From the NCBI GenBank assembly GCA_017886765.1, contig JAGHJI010000012.1, positions 1-43,623 on the forward strand: DNA of 43,623 nucleotides, read 5' to 3'. Position numbers and translations under genes: made by a program. Under the pieces are notes generated by a model. That model was not told the DNA's origin. It worked only from the letters and a program-made list of their open reading frames with translations, and searched no databases. Below, piece by piece: positions 1 to 8,444 of this stretch. Each line of letters opens with the position of its first letter. The stretch's first letter is position 1. Source of the stretch: Eubacterium sp. (GTDB lineage: Bacteria; Bacillota; Clostridia; Oscillospirales; Acutalibacteraceae).

Positions 1-17
1 GCTATAGAATCCTCCCT

Positions 18-422
18 TTAAAACGGCCTTGTATTATCCGCAATTGCCGCAGCCGCCCAGGGATTTCTTGAACCGACGTTTACTCTCCTAACAGAACGAA
101 CAACTACTCCGGGACCCTCTGACGCTACTATGGCTGCCGTAATGGCCGCAACCACTTCCGCGCTGATTCCCTGCTCCACAACGGGCGCAGGAGCGGACGG
201 CGCAACACTCGCCGCAGGAGCGGATAAGCTAAGATTTTCTTCCAATTTTGAATTTTTGTGGGCCTTACTGCTGCCCTCCAGCTTAGATACAATCTTGCCG
301 TACAAATTAAAGATAATAATCAAAAGAATGAGTACTGCAAATACGATACTCATACCCGCAACAACTACCGTTGTTGTAAACATTGCGCTTCTGTCTGCTG
401 TTAACAGTAAAATAGGATTCAC
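18..422 (-). CDS. OadG-family sodium pump decarboxylase, gamma subunit
   Basis: Small membrane subunit of Na+-translocating decarboxylases (oxaloacetate or methylmalonyl-CoA type), which holds the biotin-dependent complex at the membrane. The 134-residue product has one transmembrane helix at about residues 15-40, an Ala/Pro-rich linker, and a C-terminal tail with 'RSVRRV' and 'WAAAAIADNTRPF', typical of OadG-like proteins. I chose GTG at 422 because GGGGGAG (428-434) lies 5 bases upstream. An in-frame reading extends to 476 but has no ribosome site. A promoter sits at 465-493. The partner alpha, beta and biotin-carrier genes would lie beyond the left edge, so the substrate cannot be told. 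The family call is fairly secure. Which decarboxylase it serves is unknown. Confidence 0.75.
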   Translation of the reverse strand: MNPILLLTADRSAMFTTTVVVAGMSIVFAVLILLIIIFNLYGKIVSKLEGSSKAHKNSKLEENLSLSAPAASVAPSAPAPVVEQGISAEVVAAITAAIVASEGPGVVVRSVRRVNVGSRNPWAAAAIADNTRPF

Positions 423-464
423 CAAAACTCCCCCATTATAAATTCTTTTATTTTCATTGCTGAT

Positions 465-493
465 ATTATAAATCAAATAGTAAAAATTTTCAA
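465..493 (-). promoter_or_regulatory. Sigma-A-like promoter for the OadG-type gene
   Basis: On the minus strand, -35 TTGAAA (488-493) and -10 TATAAT (465-470) are separated by 17 bases and point toward the GTG start at 422. It lies back to back with the plus-strand promoter at 540-567. Confidence 0.6.
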
Positions 494-539
494 CGAAATT
501 TTATATTTTTTTTAATTATGTCAAATTGTATAAAATTAC

Positions 540-567
540 TTGATTTATTTTCAAAATAGTATATAAT
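540..567 (+). promoter_or_regulatory. Sigma-A-like promoter for the 44-residue peptide gene
   Basis: -35 TTGATT (540-545), a 16-base spacer and -10 TATAAT (562-567). They lie just upstream of the AGGGGG ribosome site at 581-586 and the ATG at 594. Confidence 0.6.
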
Positions 568-593
568 ATTATTAGCATAAAGGGGGCAGTTTT

Positions 594-728
594 ATGACAG
601 AGAAAACATTAATTATAGCAATACTTGTAGCGCTCATTCTTCTCTGGTTCGCTGAAACCTTAAATTTAAGAAAGACAAGCAGAGTGCTTGGCGGTGTTAT
701 TGATTTGGGTTTCGCAATTTTACGATAG
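594..728 (+). CDS. 44-residue single-pass membrane peptide, function unknown
   Basis: Short ORF of 44 codons starting with ATG at 594. It has an AGGGGG ribosome site 7 bases upstream, a full promoter at 540-567 and a terminator hairpin 14 bases after the stop, so it looks like a complete small gene. Residues about 5-19 (LIIAILVALILLWFA) form a hydrophobic helix. The rest is short with basic residues (LRKTSR) and a second mildly hydrophobic stretch ending FAILR. I do not recognise a family. It could be a small membrane regulator, a toxin-like peptide, or an accessory to the divergent decarboxylase gene. None of these can be shown from sequence alone. Confidence 0.55.
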   Translation: MTEKTLIIAILVALILLWFAETLNLRKTSRVLGGVIDLGFAILR

Positions 729-742
729 CTTTATAAACGATC

Positions 743-768
743 AAGGAGCAGTCTTTTGACTGCTCCTT
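743..768 (+). terminator. Hairpin terminator after the 44-residue peptide gene
   Basis: AAGGAGCAGTC (743-753) pairs perfectly with GACTGCTCCTT (758-768) around a TTTT loop. Only a short T run follows. Almost the same hairpin recurs at 1052-1077 beside the nfo stop codon. Confidence 0.6.
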
Positions 769-901
769 TCAGCGTGTAGAAAAAGTCAAAGAATAGATTT
801 CTACACGCTGTTAGACTGCGAGAAATGGAGATGAATTTCGTTTTCTTGCGAATGGGTGCTGTACAATGGTACCGCCCCTGAGCAAAAAACGAAAAACGCC
901 G

Positions 902-941
902 AACAGCGGTAAGGATTCAATATCCTTACCGCTGTTTTTTT
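902..941 (+). terminator. Strong intrinsic terminator inside the hairpin stretch
   Basis: A perfect 15-bp stem (902-916 with 922-936), 5-base loop and T run to 941. No gene of normal size lies just upstream on this strand, so it either backs up the first terminator or ends a short noncoding transcript. Confidence 0.7.
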
Positions 942-1051
942 ACAATCCCTCCGTCAGAACGGGACGGCGAGGACACCGTCCCCTACAAAGGAAAATGTAG
1001 TATTGTGCACTTTTATTTCGGCGTGGTTCAGCCCACTTTATCGACAGTCTG

Positions 1052-1077
1052 AAAGGAGCAGTTTTTGACTGCTCCTT
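1052..1077 (-). terminator. Hairpin at the 3' end of nfo
   Basis: AAAGGAGCAGT (1052-1062) pairs with ACTGCTCCTTT (1068-1078) directly after the nfo stop. T runs are weak on the minus strand, so it may work mainly in the plus direction or stabilise the mRNA end. Confidence 0.45.
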
Positions 1078-1911
1078 TTATTCATCATATAAGGATTTTA
1101 AAAACGCGATCTCTTGTGCGTAACCGTCAATTTCATTCGGCGTTTCAAGATAAAAGGGCAGATTCCTGAGCTGCGGATGATTGATTATGTTTCCGAAAGC
1201 CTCAGCGCCGATATTTCCCTCGCCTATTTTTTCATGTCTGTCCTTATGACTGCCGAGCGTGTTTTTTGAGTCATTCAGATGCACCGCCTTGAGTCTTTCC
1301 ATACCCACGATTTTATCAAATTCGTCAAGCACGCGGTCCAGCTCATTTACAATATCATAGCCGCCGTCAAATACATGGCAGGTATCCAGGCACACCCCCA
1401 GCTTATTACTGAGCCGCGTCCTGTCCATGATTGCTTTCAGCTCCTGAAAAGTGCTTCCGATTTCAGAGCCCTTGCCCGCCATGGTTTCAAGCAGGACCGT
1501 AGTTGTCATATCTTCAAAAAGGACTTTGTTAAGCGTTTCAGCAATAAGTTCCACGCCTCTGTCAACGCCCTGTCCCACATGGGACCCGGGATGAAAATTA
1601 TAAAGCTGACCGGGGGTATATTCCATTCTTTTTAAATCATCCGCAAAAGTATTCAGCGCAAACTCCCTTGTCTCCGGCTTAGCGCTGCAACAGTTTAGCG
1701 TATACGGCGCGTGAGCAAGAATCACCGGAAAGTCCTCACTTTTCATCAAACATAAAAAAGTATTGATATCCTCTTCGTCTATTGCCTTTGCGCTTCCTCC
1801 GCGTGGATTGCGTGTGAAAAACTGAAAGGTATTGGCGCCTATCTCCTTCGTCTGCCTGAGCATTGCGGTATATCCCTTTGATGAGCTGAGGTGCGCTCCT
1901 ATAATAAACAT
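1078..1911 (-). CDS. nfo: Endonuclease IV (AP endonuclease)
   Basis: Cuts DNA 5' of abasic sites and trims blocked 3' ends in base excision repair. It uses three zinc ions. The 277-residue length is normal for the family. The expected metal ligands are all present: His67, His107, Glu142, Asp176, His179, His211, Asp224, His226 and Glu256, set in the motifs 'LDTCH', 'HLNDSKN', 'HKDRHE' and 'LETP'. The ATG at 1911 has GGAG upstream. It follows the HAD phosphatase gene by 42 bases and is probably the last gene of the lspA-rluD-HAD-nfo group. Confidence 0.95.
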   Translation of the reverse strand: MFIIGAHLSSSKGYTAMLRQTKEIGANTFQFFTRNPRGGSAKAIDEEDINTFLCLMKSEDFPVILAHAPYTLNCCSAKPETREFALNTFADDLKRMEYTPGQLYNFHPGSHVGQGVDRGVELIAETLNKVLFEDMTTTVLLETMAGKGSEIGSTFQELKAIMDRTRLSNKLGVCLDTCHVFDGGYDIVNELDRVLDEFDKIVGMERLKAVHLNDSKNTLGSHKDRHEKIGEGNIGAEAFGNIINHPQLRNLPFYLETPNEIDGYAQEIAFLKSLYDE

Positions 1912-1953
1912 AAATTCAACTCCGTTTTATATCAGAGATTTTATCATGCGGAT

Positions 1954-2823
1954 TTATCTGGCTTGTTTTTGGAGAGCTTCTTTTGCCATATCCTCCTCTG
2001 CCCTGCCGGACATTATGTAATCAAGCAGATCAGCAACACAGCCCCTGTTGCAGTGGCAAGCCTCATACTTGCAGATCTTATGAATGGGTTTTGGAGCCTG
2101 ACCCGCGCAAGCCGGAAGCCCCACCGTTTTCAGCATATCCCAGTCATTATAATAGTCGCCGATTGCCGCCACATGACTTTTTTCTATCCCCAGCATATCC
2201 GCAAGTTTCATAATTCCAACGCCTTTATGCGTGTTTTCCTGGAGCATTTCCAGACTCCAGAGTGACGACGCCATAAAATTCGCCTTGGGATTTGGATTTT
2301 TATCTATATATTTCTGTAATTCATTGATGGTCAGCGGATTTGACCAGAAAATCACTTTCATCCAACCTTCTTCTGGAACCTGGTCAATTGTGGTGATCTG
2401 ATAATGCGTTTTGTCAAAATACATCTGCCCCCTTGAAAGAATCCCTGTTTTAACGATATAAACATAATCATCAAAAAAGATTCCCACATCTACGCTGTGA
2501 CCATGCGTGTTAAAAAGCTCGGAAACTTCTTTTACAAACTGCCTGCCCTCAGGACTGATCGTGCTTCTCCAAATCGTTTTATTCTGGTTATAATCATGGA
2601 TACCCGCGCCGTTAAGAATAACCGCCGGCTGATTGGGCGTTATCCTGTCATAATTTCTCTTAAGGCTGGAGACTGTCCTGCCTGAAGCAAGGGTAAAATT
2701 GCCGCCTAAATCGGTAAATTTTTTGATAGCGTCGTAGTTTTTTTTCGGCAGCTTTCTGAATTTATTGTTCAGCGTACCGTCAATATCTGAAACCACAAGC
2801 CAGTTTTCATAAGTTTTTTCCAT
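1954..2823 (-). CDS. HAD-superfamily phosphatase (Cof/IIB type)
   Basis: Cytoplasmic Mg2+-dependent phosphatase, probably acting on sugar phosphates or similar small molecules. The substrate cannot be predicted. From the chosen ATG (2823) the protein has 289 residues. Motif I is 'DIDGT' at residues 13-17, motif II is 'ASGRT' near 46-50, and motif IV is 'GDYYNDWDM' around residue 220. The long insert between motifs II and III fits the type IIB cap. I chose ATG 2823 because GGGAG lies 7 bases upstream. A reading starting 12 codons earlier would overlap the upstream gene. It begins 16 bases after the rluD-like gene and is likely translated from the same mRNA. Confidence 0.88.
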   Translation of the reverse strand: MEKTYENWLVVSDIDGTLNNKFRKLPKKNYDAIKKFTDLGGNFTLASGRTVSSLKRNYDRITPNQPAVILNGAGIHDYNQNKTIWRSTISPEGRQFVKEVSELFNTHGHSVDVGIFFDDYVYIVKTGILSRGQMYFDKTHYQITTIDQVPEEGWMKVIFWSNPLTINELQKYIDKNPNPKANFMASSLWSLEMLQENTHKGVGIMKLADMLGIEKSHVAAIGDYYNDWDMLKTVGLPACAGQAPKPIHKICKYEACHCNRGCVADLLDYIMSGRAEEDMAKEALQKQAR

Positions 2824-2839
2824 TCTTTTTCTCCCAAAG

Positions 2840-3766
2840 TCATCTGTTGCGCTTATCAAGCTTATTTAAAAATGCCGTAAAATAATCCGGCAGACCGGAC
2901 CTGAATTCCAAGTATTCCCCCGTTCTCGGATGAATAAAGCCAATTTCGCCTGCGTGCAGACACTGTCCGTTTAAAGATTCTATCACCTTTTTCGGCCCGT
3001 ATACCGAATCTCCGGCAAGGGGATGCCCGATATACGCCATATGTACTCTGATCTGGTGGGTTCTCCCCGTTTCAAGAATACATTTAATATGCGTGAAATC
3101 CCCGTATCGTTTCAGCACCTCATAATGCGTGACGGCATCCTTGGAATTTTTATCCGTTACAGCCATCTTTTTCCTGTCTTTCGGATTACGTCCGATGGGC
3201 TGATGCACCGTGCCGCTGTCCTCTTTTATATTACCGTGGCACACTGCCTGATACGCGCGGTGAAAGGAATGTTGCTTGATCTGTTCTGCAAGGCTTAAAT
3301 GAGCCGCGTCATTTTTCGCCACAATAAGAAGTCCTGAGGTGTCCTTGTCTATCCTGTGCACAATACCGGGACGTATAACCCCGTTAATTCCGCTGAGACT
3401 GTCTCTGCAATGGTACAGCAGCGCGTTTACAAGCGTTTTGCTGTAGTTCCCTGCCGCAGGGTGAACCACCATACCCTTCGGCTTATTGACAACCAACAGG
3501 TCATCATCCTCATACACAATATCAAGAGGTATATTCTGTGCCTGCACCTCAAGGGGCACTGCGTCCGGGACGATAACAAGTATATTGTCATTCATTCTGC
3601 ATTTGTAATTTTTTGAAATCTCAGTGCCGTTCACCGTAACATTGCCGTCGGCAATGAGTTTTGAAATACCGCTGCGGGTAAACCCGTCCAACGTATCGCT
3701 GAGAAATTTATCAATTCTTACTCCGGCTCCGCTTTCGTCCACCGTTAGCTTTAATGCGTCACGCAT
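2840..3766 (-). CDS. RluA/RluD-family 23S rRNA pseudouridine synthase
   Basis: Converts specific uridines in 23S rRNA (or tRNA) to pseudouridine. An N-terminal S4 RNA-binding domain (about residues 15-75) precedes the catalytic domain, whose signature 'HRIDKDTSG' places the catalytic Asp at residue 140. It has 308 residues, the normal length. The ATG at 3766 has AGGAG upstream and overlaps the last 8 bases of lspA. The lspA-rluD pairing matches lspA-ylyB of Bacillus. Which uridines it modifies is inferred only from the family. Confidence 0.92.
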   Translation of the reverse strand: MRDALKLTVDESGAGVRIDKFLSDTLDGFTRSGISKLIADGNVTVNGTEISKNYKCRMNDNILVIVPDAVPLEVQAQNIPLDIVYEDDDLLVVNKPKGMVVHPAAGNYSKTLVNALLYHCRDSLSGINGVIRPGIVHRIDKDTSGLLIVAKNDAAHLSLAEQIKQHSFHRAYQAVCHGNIKEDSGTVHQPIGRNPKDRKKMAVTDKNSKDAVTHYEVLKRYGDFTHIKCILETGRTHQIRVHMAYIGHPLAGDSVYGPKKVIESLNGQCLHAGEIGFIHPRTGEYLEFRSGLPDYFTAFLNKLDKRNR

Positions 3767-4241
3767 CCTTTTTCTCCTTTTTGAAAATATCAAAGATGAG
3801 ATACGCCACCAAGCTGACAGTACCCAGGGTCACGGCGCAGTCCGCAATGTTGAACACGGCAAAACGGACAAACGTGGGATTGATGAAATCAATAACATAT
3901 CCCAGAAAAATCCTGTCGATAAGATTGCCTATCGCACCGGCAACGATGACGCCGAGGCTCCAGTAAAGCCACAAATTTTTCTGTGCCCTGGTAAACATAT
4001 ACACCAGCATACCTATGGCGACAGCAGAAGTCAGAATGATAAAGACCCATCTCCCGCCGCTGAACATGGAAAAGGCAACGCCGGTATTCTCAGCATAACG
4101 GAATTCCAAAAATCCGTCAATAAAATGGATTGCCTTGTCGGGATAAAGGGTTGATTTTGCAATATATTTTGTGATCTGGTCAAAAGCAATGATCATAATA
4201 ATCATAACCGGACACCAGATATTTTTATTCCTTAATCTCAC
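3759..4241 (-). CDS. lspA: Lipoprotein signal peptidase (signal peptidase II)
   Basis: Membrane aspartyl protease that removes signal peptides from prolipoproteins after lipid attachment. The 160-residue protein has the expected hydrophobic segments. The catalytic aspartates lie in 'VIDFI' (Asp118) and 'NIADCAV' (Asp134), and 'AENTGVAFS' and 'GNLIDR' are family motifs. I chose GTG at 4241 because AAAGGAAG is 7 bases upstream. An ATG 11 codons earlier has no ribosome site and falls in the upstream terminator region. The lipoprotein at 20929-21345 is a possible substrate from this same window. Confidence 0.95.
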   Translation of the reverse strand: MRLRNKNIWCPVMIIMIIAFDQITKYIAKSTLYPDKAIHFIDGFLEFRYAENTGVAFSMFSGGRWVFIILTSAVAIGMLVYMFTRAQKNLWLYWSLGVIVAGAIGNLIDRIFLGYVIDFINPTFVRFAVFNIADCAVTLGTVSLVAYLIFDIFKKEKKDA

Positions 4242-4268
4242 AAAGCAACTTCCTTTATATATTATTTT

Positions 4269-4298
4269 AGGCACACAGCTTTTTGCGGTTGTGTGCCT
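4269..4298 (-). terminator. Hairpin between ileS and lspA
   Basis: AGGCACACA (4269-4277) pairs with TGTGTGCCT (4290-4298) around a 12-base loop, just after the ileS stop. The following minus-strand sequence is AT rich but not a clean T run, so read-through into lspA is likely. Confidence 0.55.
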
Positions 4299-4313
4299 TA
4301 TTTTGTTTATATA

Positions 4314-7109
4314 TCAGCCGATCTCCCTGATAACTCCGGCGCAGTGCGCGCAAAGTGTCGGATGTTCTGAATCCGTGCCCACTGTATCGGAATATTTCCA
4401 GCAGCGTTCGCATTTCTCGCCGTCAGCTTTTGATACACAAACGGAAAGGCCGTCTACATCGCCTTTAAACTCTCCTTCTCCGTTTTCAACACAAACGGAT
4501 GAGGTGATGAAAATCTCAGGCAGCGCCGTTTCCACGGATTTCAGGAAATCGAAAAGCTCGCCCTGTGCGCAAAGAGAAACCTTTGCCTCAAGAGGCTTGC
4601 CGATAATCTTTTCGTTTCTTGCAAGCTCCAGCGCTTTCTGAACATCTACTCTGACAGCGTGTATCCTATCCCACTTCGCAATGAAATCATCATCTGCCTC
4701 AATAAAATCCGCCCGGGGAATTTCATTAAACAGCGGGGATTCCGGATTCCTTGAGGAATCGTGAGGCATTGCAAGCCATATCTCGTCGGCTGTAAACGCC
4801 AAAATAGGCGTGAGCATCAATGTAAGCGCGTCCAGCACCTTATAAAGCACCGTCTGCGCGGCGCGTCTTGTGGCGCTGTCCGGAGCGGAGGTATAAAGTC
4901 TGTCCTTGAGCACATCAAAATAGAAATTACTCATATCCACAACACAGAAATTGTGAATGGCGTGTGACACCGTATGATAATCGTAAACCTCATAACCGGC
5001 CCGGGCAGTTTCAATCACCTCGTCAAGCTTCATAAGCGCGTATTTATCAAGCTCCTCAAGCTTGTCATTATCAACAATATCTTTATCCGGATCAAAATCA
5101 TACAGATTGCCGATGCAGTACCTGGCGGTATTTCTGAGCTTTCTGTAGTTATCTGAAATCTGCTTGAGTATTTCCTTGCTGATACGGATATCCGCGTGGT
5201 AATCTGCGCTGGCGACCCACAGACGGAGAATATCCGCGCCGTACTGGCTGATGATCTGCTGAGGATCGATTCCGTTGCCCAGAGATTTGGACATCTTCTT
5301 ACCTTCGCCGTCAACCGTCCAGCCGTGCGTAATGATCTGCTCAAACGGCGCTTTCTCCCCTCCCGCAACAGCAGTCAGAAGAGAGGACTGGAACCAGCCT
5401 CTGTACTGATCGGCGCCTTCAAGATAAACGTCCGCAGGGCGCTTGAGATAAGGTCTGTTCTTGCATACGGCTGCATGGGACGAACCGGAATCAAACCATA
5501 CGTCCATAATATCCTTTTCTTTATCAAAGCCCTTAGCGCTGCCGCAATGCGGGCATTTAAAGCCGTCGGGCAGGAAATATTCCGCATCGTGGGCAAACCA
5601 TGCGTCAGAACCCTCCTTGCCGAATATTTCGGATATTTTCATCATCAGGTCGTTATCAATAATTTCTTTGCCGCATTCCTGACAATATACAACGGGAATC
5701 GGCACGCCCCATTTTCTCTGGCGGGAGATACACCAGTCGGCTCTTTCCTGCACCATAGACTGGAGTCTGTCCTTGCCCCATTCCGGGAACCACTTAACAT
5801 CTTCGGCGGCCTTAACGGCATCGTCCTTAAAATCGTCAACGGAGCAGAACCACTGACTTGTGGCACGGAAAATAACGGGCTTATGGCAACGCCAGCAATG
5901 GGGGTATTGGTGCTCGATTTTCTTTAAAGCGAACAGCGCTCCGGTTTCCTCAAGATAAAGGGCAATGGGCTTGTTTGCTTCTTCTGTTGTAAGGCCGGCA
6001 AACTGCTGACCTGCTTCCTCCGTAAGCCTGCCCTTTTCATCAACAGGGACAATAATCGGGATTTCCGGATAATTCTTGCAGACAACAAAGTCCTCAATAC
6101 CGTGACCGGGAGCTGTGTGAACACATCCGGTACCGCTTTCAAGCGTTACGTGGTCTCCCACAATAACAAGAGAAGTCCTGTCAAGGAAAGGATGCCGGGT
6201 TTTCATATATTCAAGCTCCGAGCCTCTTATAATACCGACAGTCTCATAATCAGCAACACCCTTTGCCTCCATAGCGGCAGGCGCCAGATCGGTAGCCATA
6301 ACATAATATTCATCACCCAATTTGATCAGGGAATACTCATAGTTCGGACCGACGCAGATCGCCACATTGGCAGGAAGGGTCCAGGTCGTCGTGGTCCATA
6401 TAACAAAATATGTTTTGGACAGATCGGCACCCATCGCCGTCAGCTTGCCCAAATCGTCGGTTACATTGAATTTTACGTAAATGGAATGACAGGGATCCTG
6501 AGCGTATTCTATCTCCGCCTCAGCAAGGGCGGTATTACAGTCAGGGCACCAGTAAACAGGTTTCAGTCCTTTGTAGATATAGCCCTTTGACGCCATCGTG
6601 GCAAAAACTTTGATTTGCTCTTCTTCAAATTCCTTTTGCAGAGTAATATACGGATTATCCCACTCCGCGATGATACCCAGTCTTTTAAATGATTCACGCT
6701 GAATGTCTACATATCCCAGCGCTGTATCACGGCAAATTTTTCTCAGTTCCAGATCTGTTATATTGCTTTCAGCCGTGATGCCCGCCTTTTTTCTGGCGGC
6801 AAGTTCGGTGGGCAGACCGTGCGTATCCCAGCCAGGCACAAAAGGCGACTGGAAGCCGGTCATATTTTTATATCTGACAATAAAATCCTTAAGGGTCTTA
6901 TTGAGCGCGTGACCGATATGAATATCTCCGTTGGCATATGGCGGACCGTCATGCAGCACAAAAAGGGGCTTTCCCTCGTTATTCTTCATAAGCTGTCTGT
7001 ACTGATCGTTTGCCTCCCAGCGCGCGAGAAATTCAGGTTCCCTTGCCGGCAGGCTCGCCCGCATGGGAAATTCGGTTTTGGGTAAATTAAGTGTCTGATT
7101 ATAATCCAT
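4314..7109 (-). CDS. ileS: Isoleucyl-tRNA synthetase
   Basis: Charges tRNA-Ile and edits misactivated valine. The class I signatures are HIGH (residues 64-67) and KMSKS (near residue 607). The C-terminal zinc-binding cysteines are 900, 903, 920 and 923. The 931 residues fit the bacterial type that carries the C-terminal zinc finger. The ATG at 7109 has GGAG upstream. It lies directly after divIVA, as in other Firmicutes. I searched by eye for a T-box leader before it and found none. Only a short hairpin sits in the 49-base gap. Confidence 0.98.
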   Translation of the reverse strand: MDYNQTLNLPKTEFPMRASLPAREPEFLARWEANDQYRQLMKNNEGKPLFVLHDGPPYANGDIHIGHALNKTLKDFIVRYKNMTGFQSPFVPGWDTHGLPTELAARKKAGITAESNITDLELRKICRDTALGYVDIQRESFKRLGIIAEWDNPYITLQKEFEEEQIKVFATMASKGYIYKGLKPVYWCPDCNTALAEAEIEYAQDPCHSIYVKFNVTDDLGKLTAMGADLSKTYFVIWTTTTWTLPANVAICVGPNYEYSLIKLGDEYYVMATDLAPAAMEAKGVADYETVGIIRGSELEYMKTRHPFLDRTSLVIVGDHVTLESGTGCVHTAPGHGIEDFVVCKNYPEIPIIVPVDEKGRLTEEAGQQFAGLTTEEANKPIALYLEETGALFALKKIEHQYPHCWRCHKPVIFRATSQWFCSVDDFKDDAVKAAEDVKWFPEWGKDRLQSMVQERADWCISRQRKWGVPIPVVYCQECGKEIIDNDLMMKISEIFGKEGSDAWFAHDAEYFLPDGFKCPHCGSAKGFDKEKDIMDVWFDSGSSHAAVCKNRPYLKRPADVYLEGADQYRGWFQSSLLTAVAGGEKAPFEQIITHGWTVDGEGKKMSKSLGNGIDPQQIISQYGADILRLWVASADYHADIRISKEILKQISDNYRKLRNTARYCIGNLYDFDPDKDIVDNDKLEELDKYALMKLDEVIETARAGYEVYDYHTVSHAIHNFCVVDMSNFYFDVLKDRLYTSAPDSATRRAAQTVLYKVLDALTLMLTPILAFTADEIWLAMPHDSSRNPESPLFNEIPRADFIEADDDFIAKWDRIHAVRVDVQKALELARNEKIIGKPLEAKVSLCAQGELFDFLKSVETALPEIFITSSVCVENGEGEFKGDVDGLSVCVSKADGEKCERCWKYSDTVGTDSEHPTLCAHCAGVIREIG

Positions 7110-7126
7110 TATGTCTGCTCCTTAAT

Positions 7127-7154
7127 AAGACGGCACTGTTTTTGCCGCCGTCTT
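7127..7154 (-). terminator. Weak hairpin between divIVA and ileS
   Basis: AAGACGGC (7127-7134) pairs with GCCGTCTT (7147-7154) around a 12-base loop. It lies between the divIVA stop and the ileS ribosome site without a good T run, so it may be partial attenuation or mRNA processing rather than a full stop. Confidence 0.4.
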
Positions 7155-7158
7155 AGAA

Positions 7159-8412
7159 TTATTTTTTCTTTTTGAAAAAGCCCTTGAATTTTGAGCCTTC
7201 TTCCTCTTCCTCCTCTTCAGGAGATATTAAAGAGATCGTCTCATTTGTTCTCTCATTTTCCCTTTTTACGTGAAAATAATTTTCAAAGGGCATGGAACTT
7301 TCAAATTCCGGTTCATCTTCAATTACGGGAATTGTTTTCGCGCTTTCATCTATAGGGGTTATTTCATCGGTGGAGAAAGCGTCTATGGCATTGGAGACCT
7401 CTTCTTCGGAAACAGGCTCCTCCTCAGGCTCGTGCAAAGGCGAATATGTATTCATGGATTCCAGCTCGTCAATGATTTCATCAACCTGGTCCGCTTCAGA
7501 TCCGTTTTCTTCTTCCCGCTGCTCGGACTCTTCCTCTATGTCGTCAATCTCTTCGATCTCATCGTCGTTTTCGGCAGCCTCGTCCTCGTCAGCGCTCTCT
7601 TCTGCCTCTTCCGGCTCGTCGTTTTCTTCGGGCTGCTCCGTTTTCTGAGGGGCGTCCTCAGGCTCGCTCTCTTCTTCGTCAACGATTTCAGAGATATTTT
7701 CTATTAAAACATTCAGTTCCTTTTCAAGTTTGTCAATATCTTCATTGTCGCCGTCAAATATATCCGGAGACTGGACCATATCGCCGAGTTTATCCAGCTG
7801 ATCCTGATAAAGTCCCATCAGCGTTGATCTGAAAGCCTTTGACTCCTCTTTCAGTTTTGACACGATTTCAGAATGATAATCCTTCTCCGTTTTTGCCTTG
7901 CTGACAATTTCCTCGGCAAGTTTTTTCGCCTGAGAAAGCGCGTTTGAGGCAACCACTTTCGCGCTGTCAATGGCTTCATTGGCCTTTTTCTGCGCCTCAG
8001 CGATGATTTCATCGGCGGCCTCCGCCTTTTCCTTTGTAAGGCCGGCAACGTATTCCCTAGCCTCGCCGATAATCTTTTCGGCCTTTTCCTTTGCATCCAC
8101 AACGGTCTGCTGCGCCGACGCGGCGGAATCCGCAAGGGACTTATCCGCTTTCTCCTTTGCGTCGCGTGTTACCTGTGACGCCATTTTCTGCGCCGTAATG
8201 AGAGCGGTCTTTATGGAATCCTCGTCCGCTCTGTATTCTTCTATACGATTGGCAAGGACTTCCATCTTACGGTAAAGCTCTTTGTTCTCGTCAAAAATAG
8301 CCTCATAAGATTCTATGATCTCCAAAAGGAGTTCATTAACCTCGTCTCTGTCATAACCGCCGCTTTCCACGGTTGAAAGCTTTTTTTCACGAATCTGGCT
8401 TGGTGTGATCAT
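7159..8412 (-). CDS. divIVA: DivIVA-domain cell division/polarity protein with long acidic tail
   Basis: Coiled-coil scaffold that gathers at curved membrane of septa and poles. The N-terminal DivIVA domain is recognisable: 'MITPSQIREKKL', then 'GGYDRDEVNELLLEI' by residue 35. A long Ala/Glu/Lys-rich coiled coil follows to about residue 205. After that comes a very acidic, low-complexity stretch of about 180 residues, and a basic end 'KFKGFFKKKK'. At 417 residues it is more than twice the length of Bacillus DivIVA. I chose the second ATG (8412) because AGGGGAG is 7 bases upstream. The first ATG is too close to it. The sepF-divIVA-ileS order supports the call. Confidence 0.88.
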   Translation of the reverse strand: MITPSQIREKKLSTVESGGYDRDEVNELLLEIIESYEAIFDENKELYRKMEVLANRIEEYRADEDSIKTALITAQKMASQVTRDAKEKADKSLADSAASAQQTVVDAKEKAEKIIGEAREYVAGLTKEKAEAADEIIAEAQKKANEAIDSAKVVASNALSQAKKLAEEIVSKAKTEKDYHSEIVSKLKEESKAFRSTLMGLYQDQLDKLGDMVQSPDIFDGDNEDIDKLEKELNVLIENISEIVDEEESEPEDAPQKTEQPEENDEPEEAEESADEDEAAENDDEIEEIDDIEEESEQREEENGSEADQVDEIIDELESMNTYSPLHEPEEEPVSEEEVSNAIDAFSTDEITPIDESAKTIPVIEDEPEFESSMPFENYFHVKRENERTNETISLISPEEEEEEEGSKFKGFFKKKK

Positions 8413-8444
8413 ATTCATTCTCCCCTATATCATTAAAATAACAT

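Larger units (their letters stand above)
729..1077. repeat. Noncoding 349-base stretch made of hairpins, possible interspersed repeat
   Basis: No convincing coding sequence. It contains, in order: the hairpin at 743-768; a 13-bp stem (770-782 with 798-810); a 15-bp perfect stem with T run (902-941); a GGGACGG/CCGTCCC stem (961-967 with 976-982); and a near copy of the first hairpin at 1052-1077. The GGGACGG segment resembles short dispersed noncoding elements I recall from Ruminococcaceae genomes. That is memory, not a search result. The two copies of the GGAGCAGT hairpin flank the stretch like direct repeats. Confidence 0.4.

Noticed and set aside
825-881. 18-residue ORF within the hairpin stretch
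   Set aside because: ATG at 825 has no proper ribosome site upstream. It is too short to support without other evidence, and the region is dominated by RNA or DNA hairpins.
5196-5927. 243-codon plus-strand ORF opposite ileS
   Set aside because: It lies entirely inside ileS on the other strand. Its translation shows no recognisable domain and it lacks a ribosome site. It is a shadow of ileS codon bias.
7110-7158. T-box leader expected before ileS
   Set aside because: The gap is only 49 bases, and no T-box core sequence or specifier stem is present. Only a small hairpin is seen.
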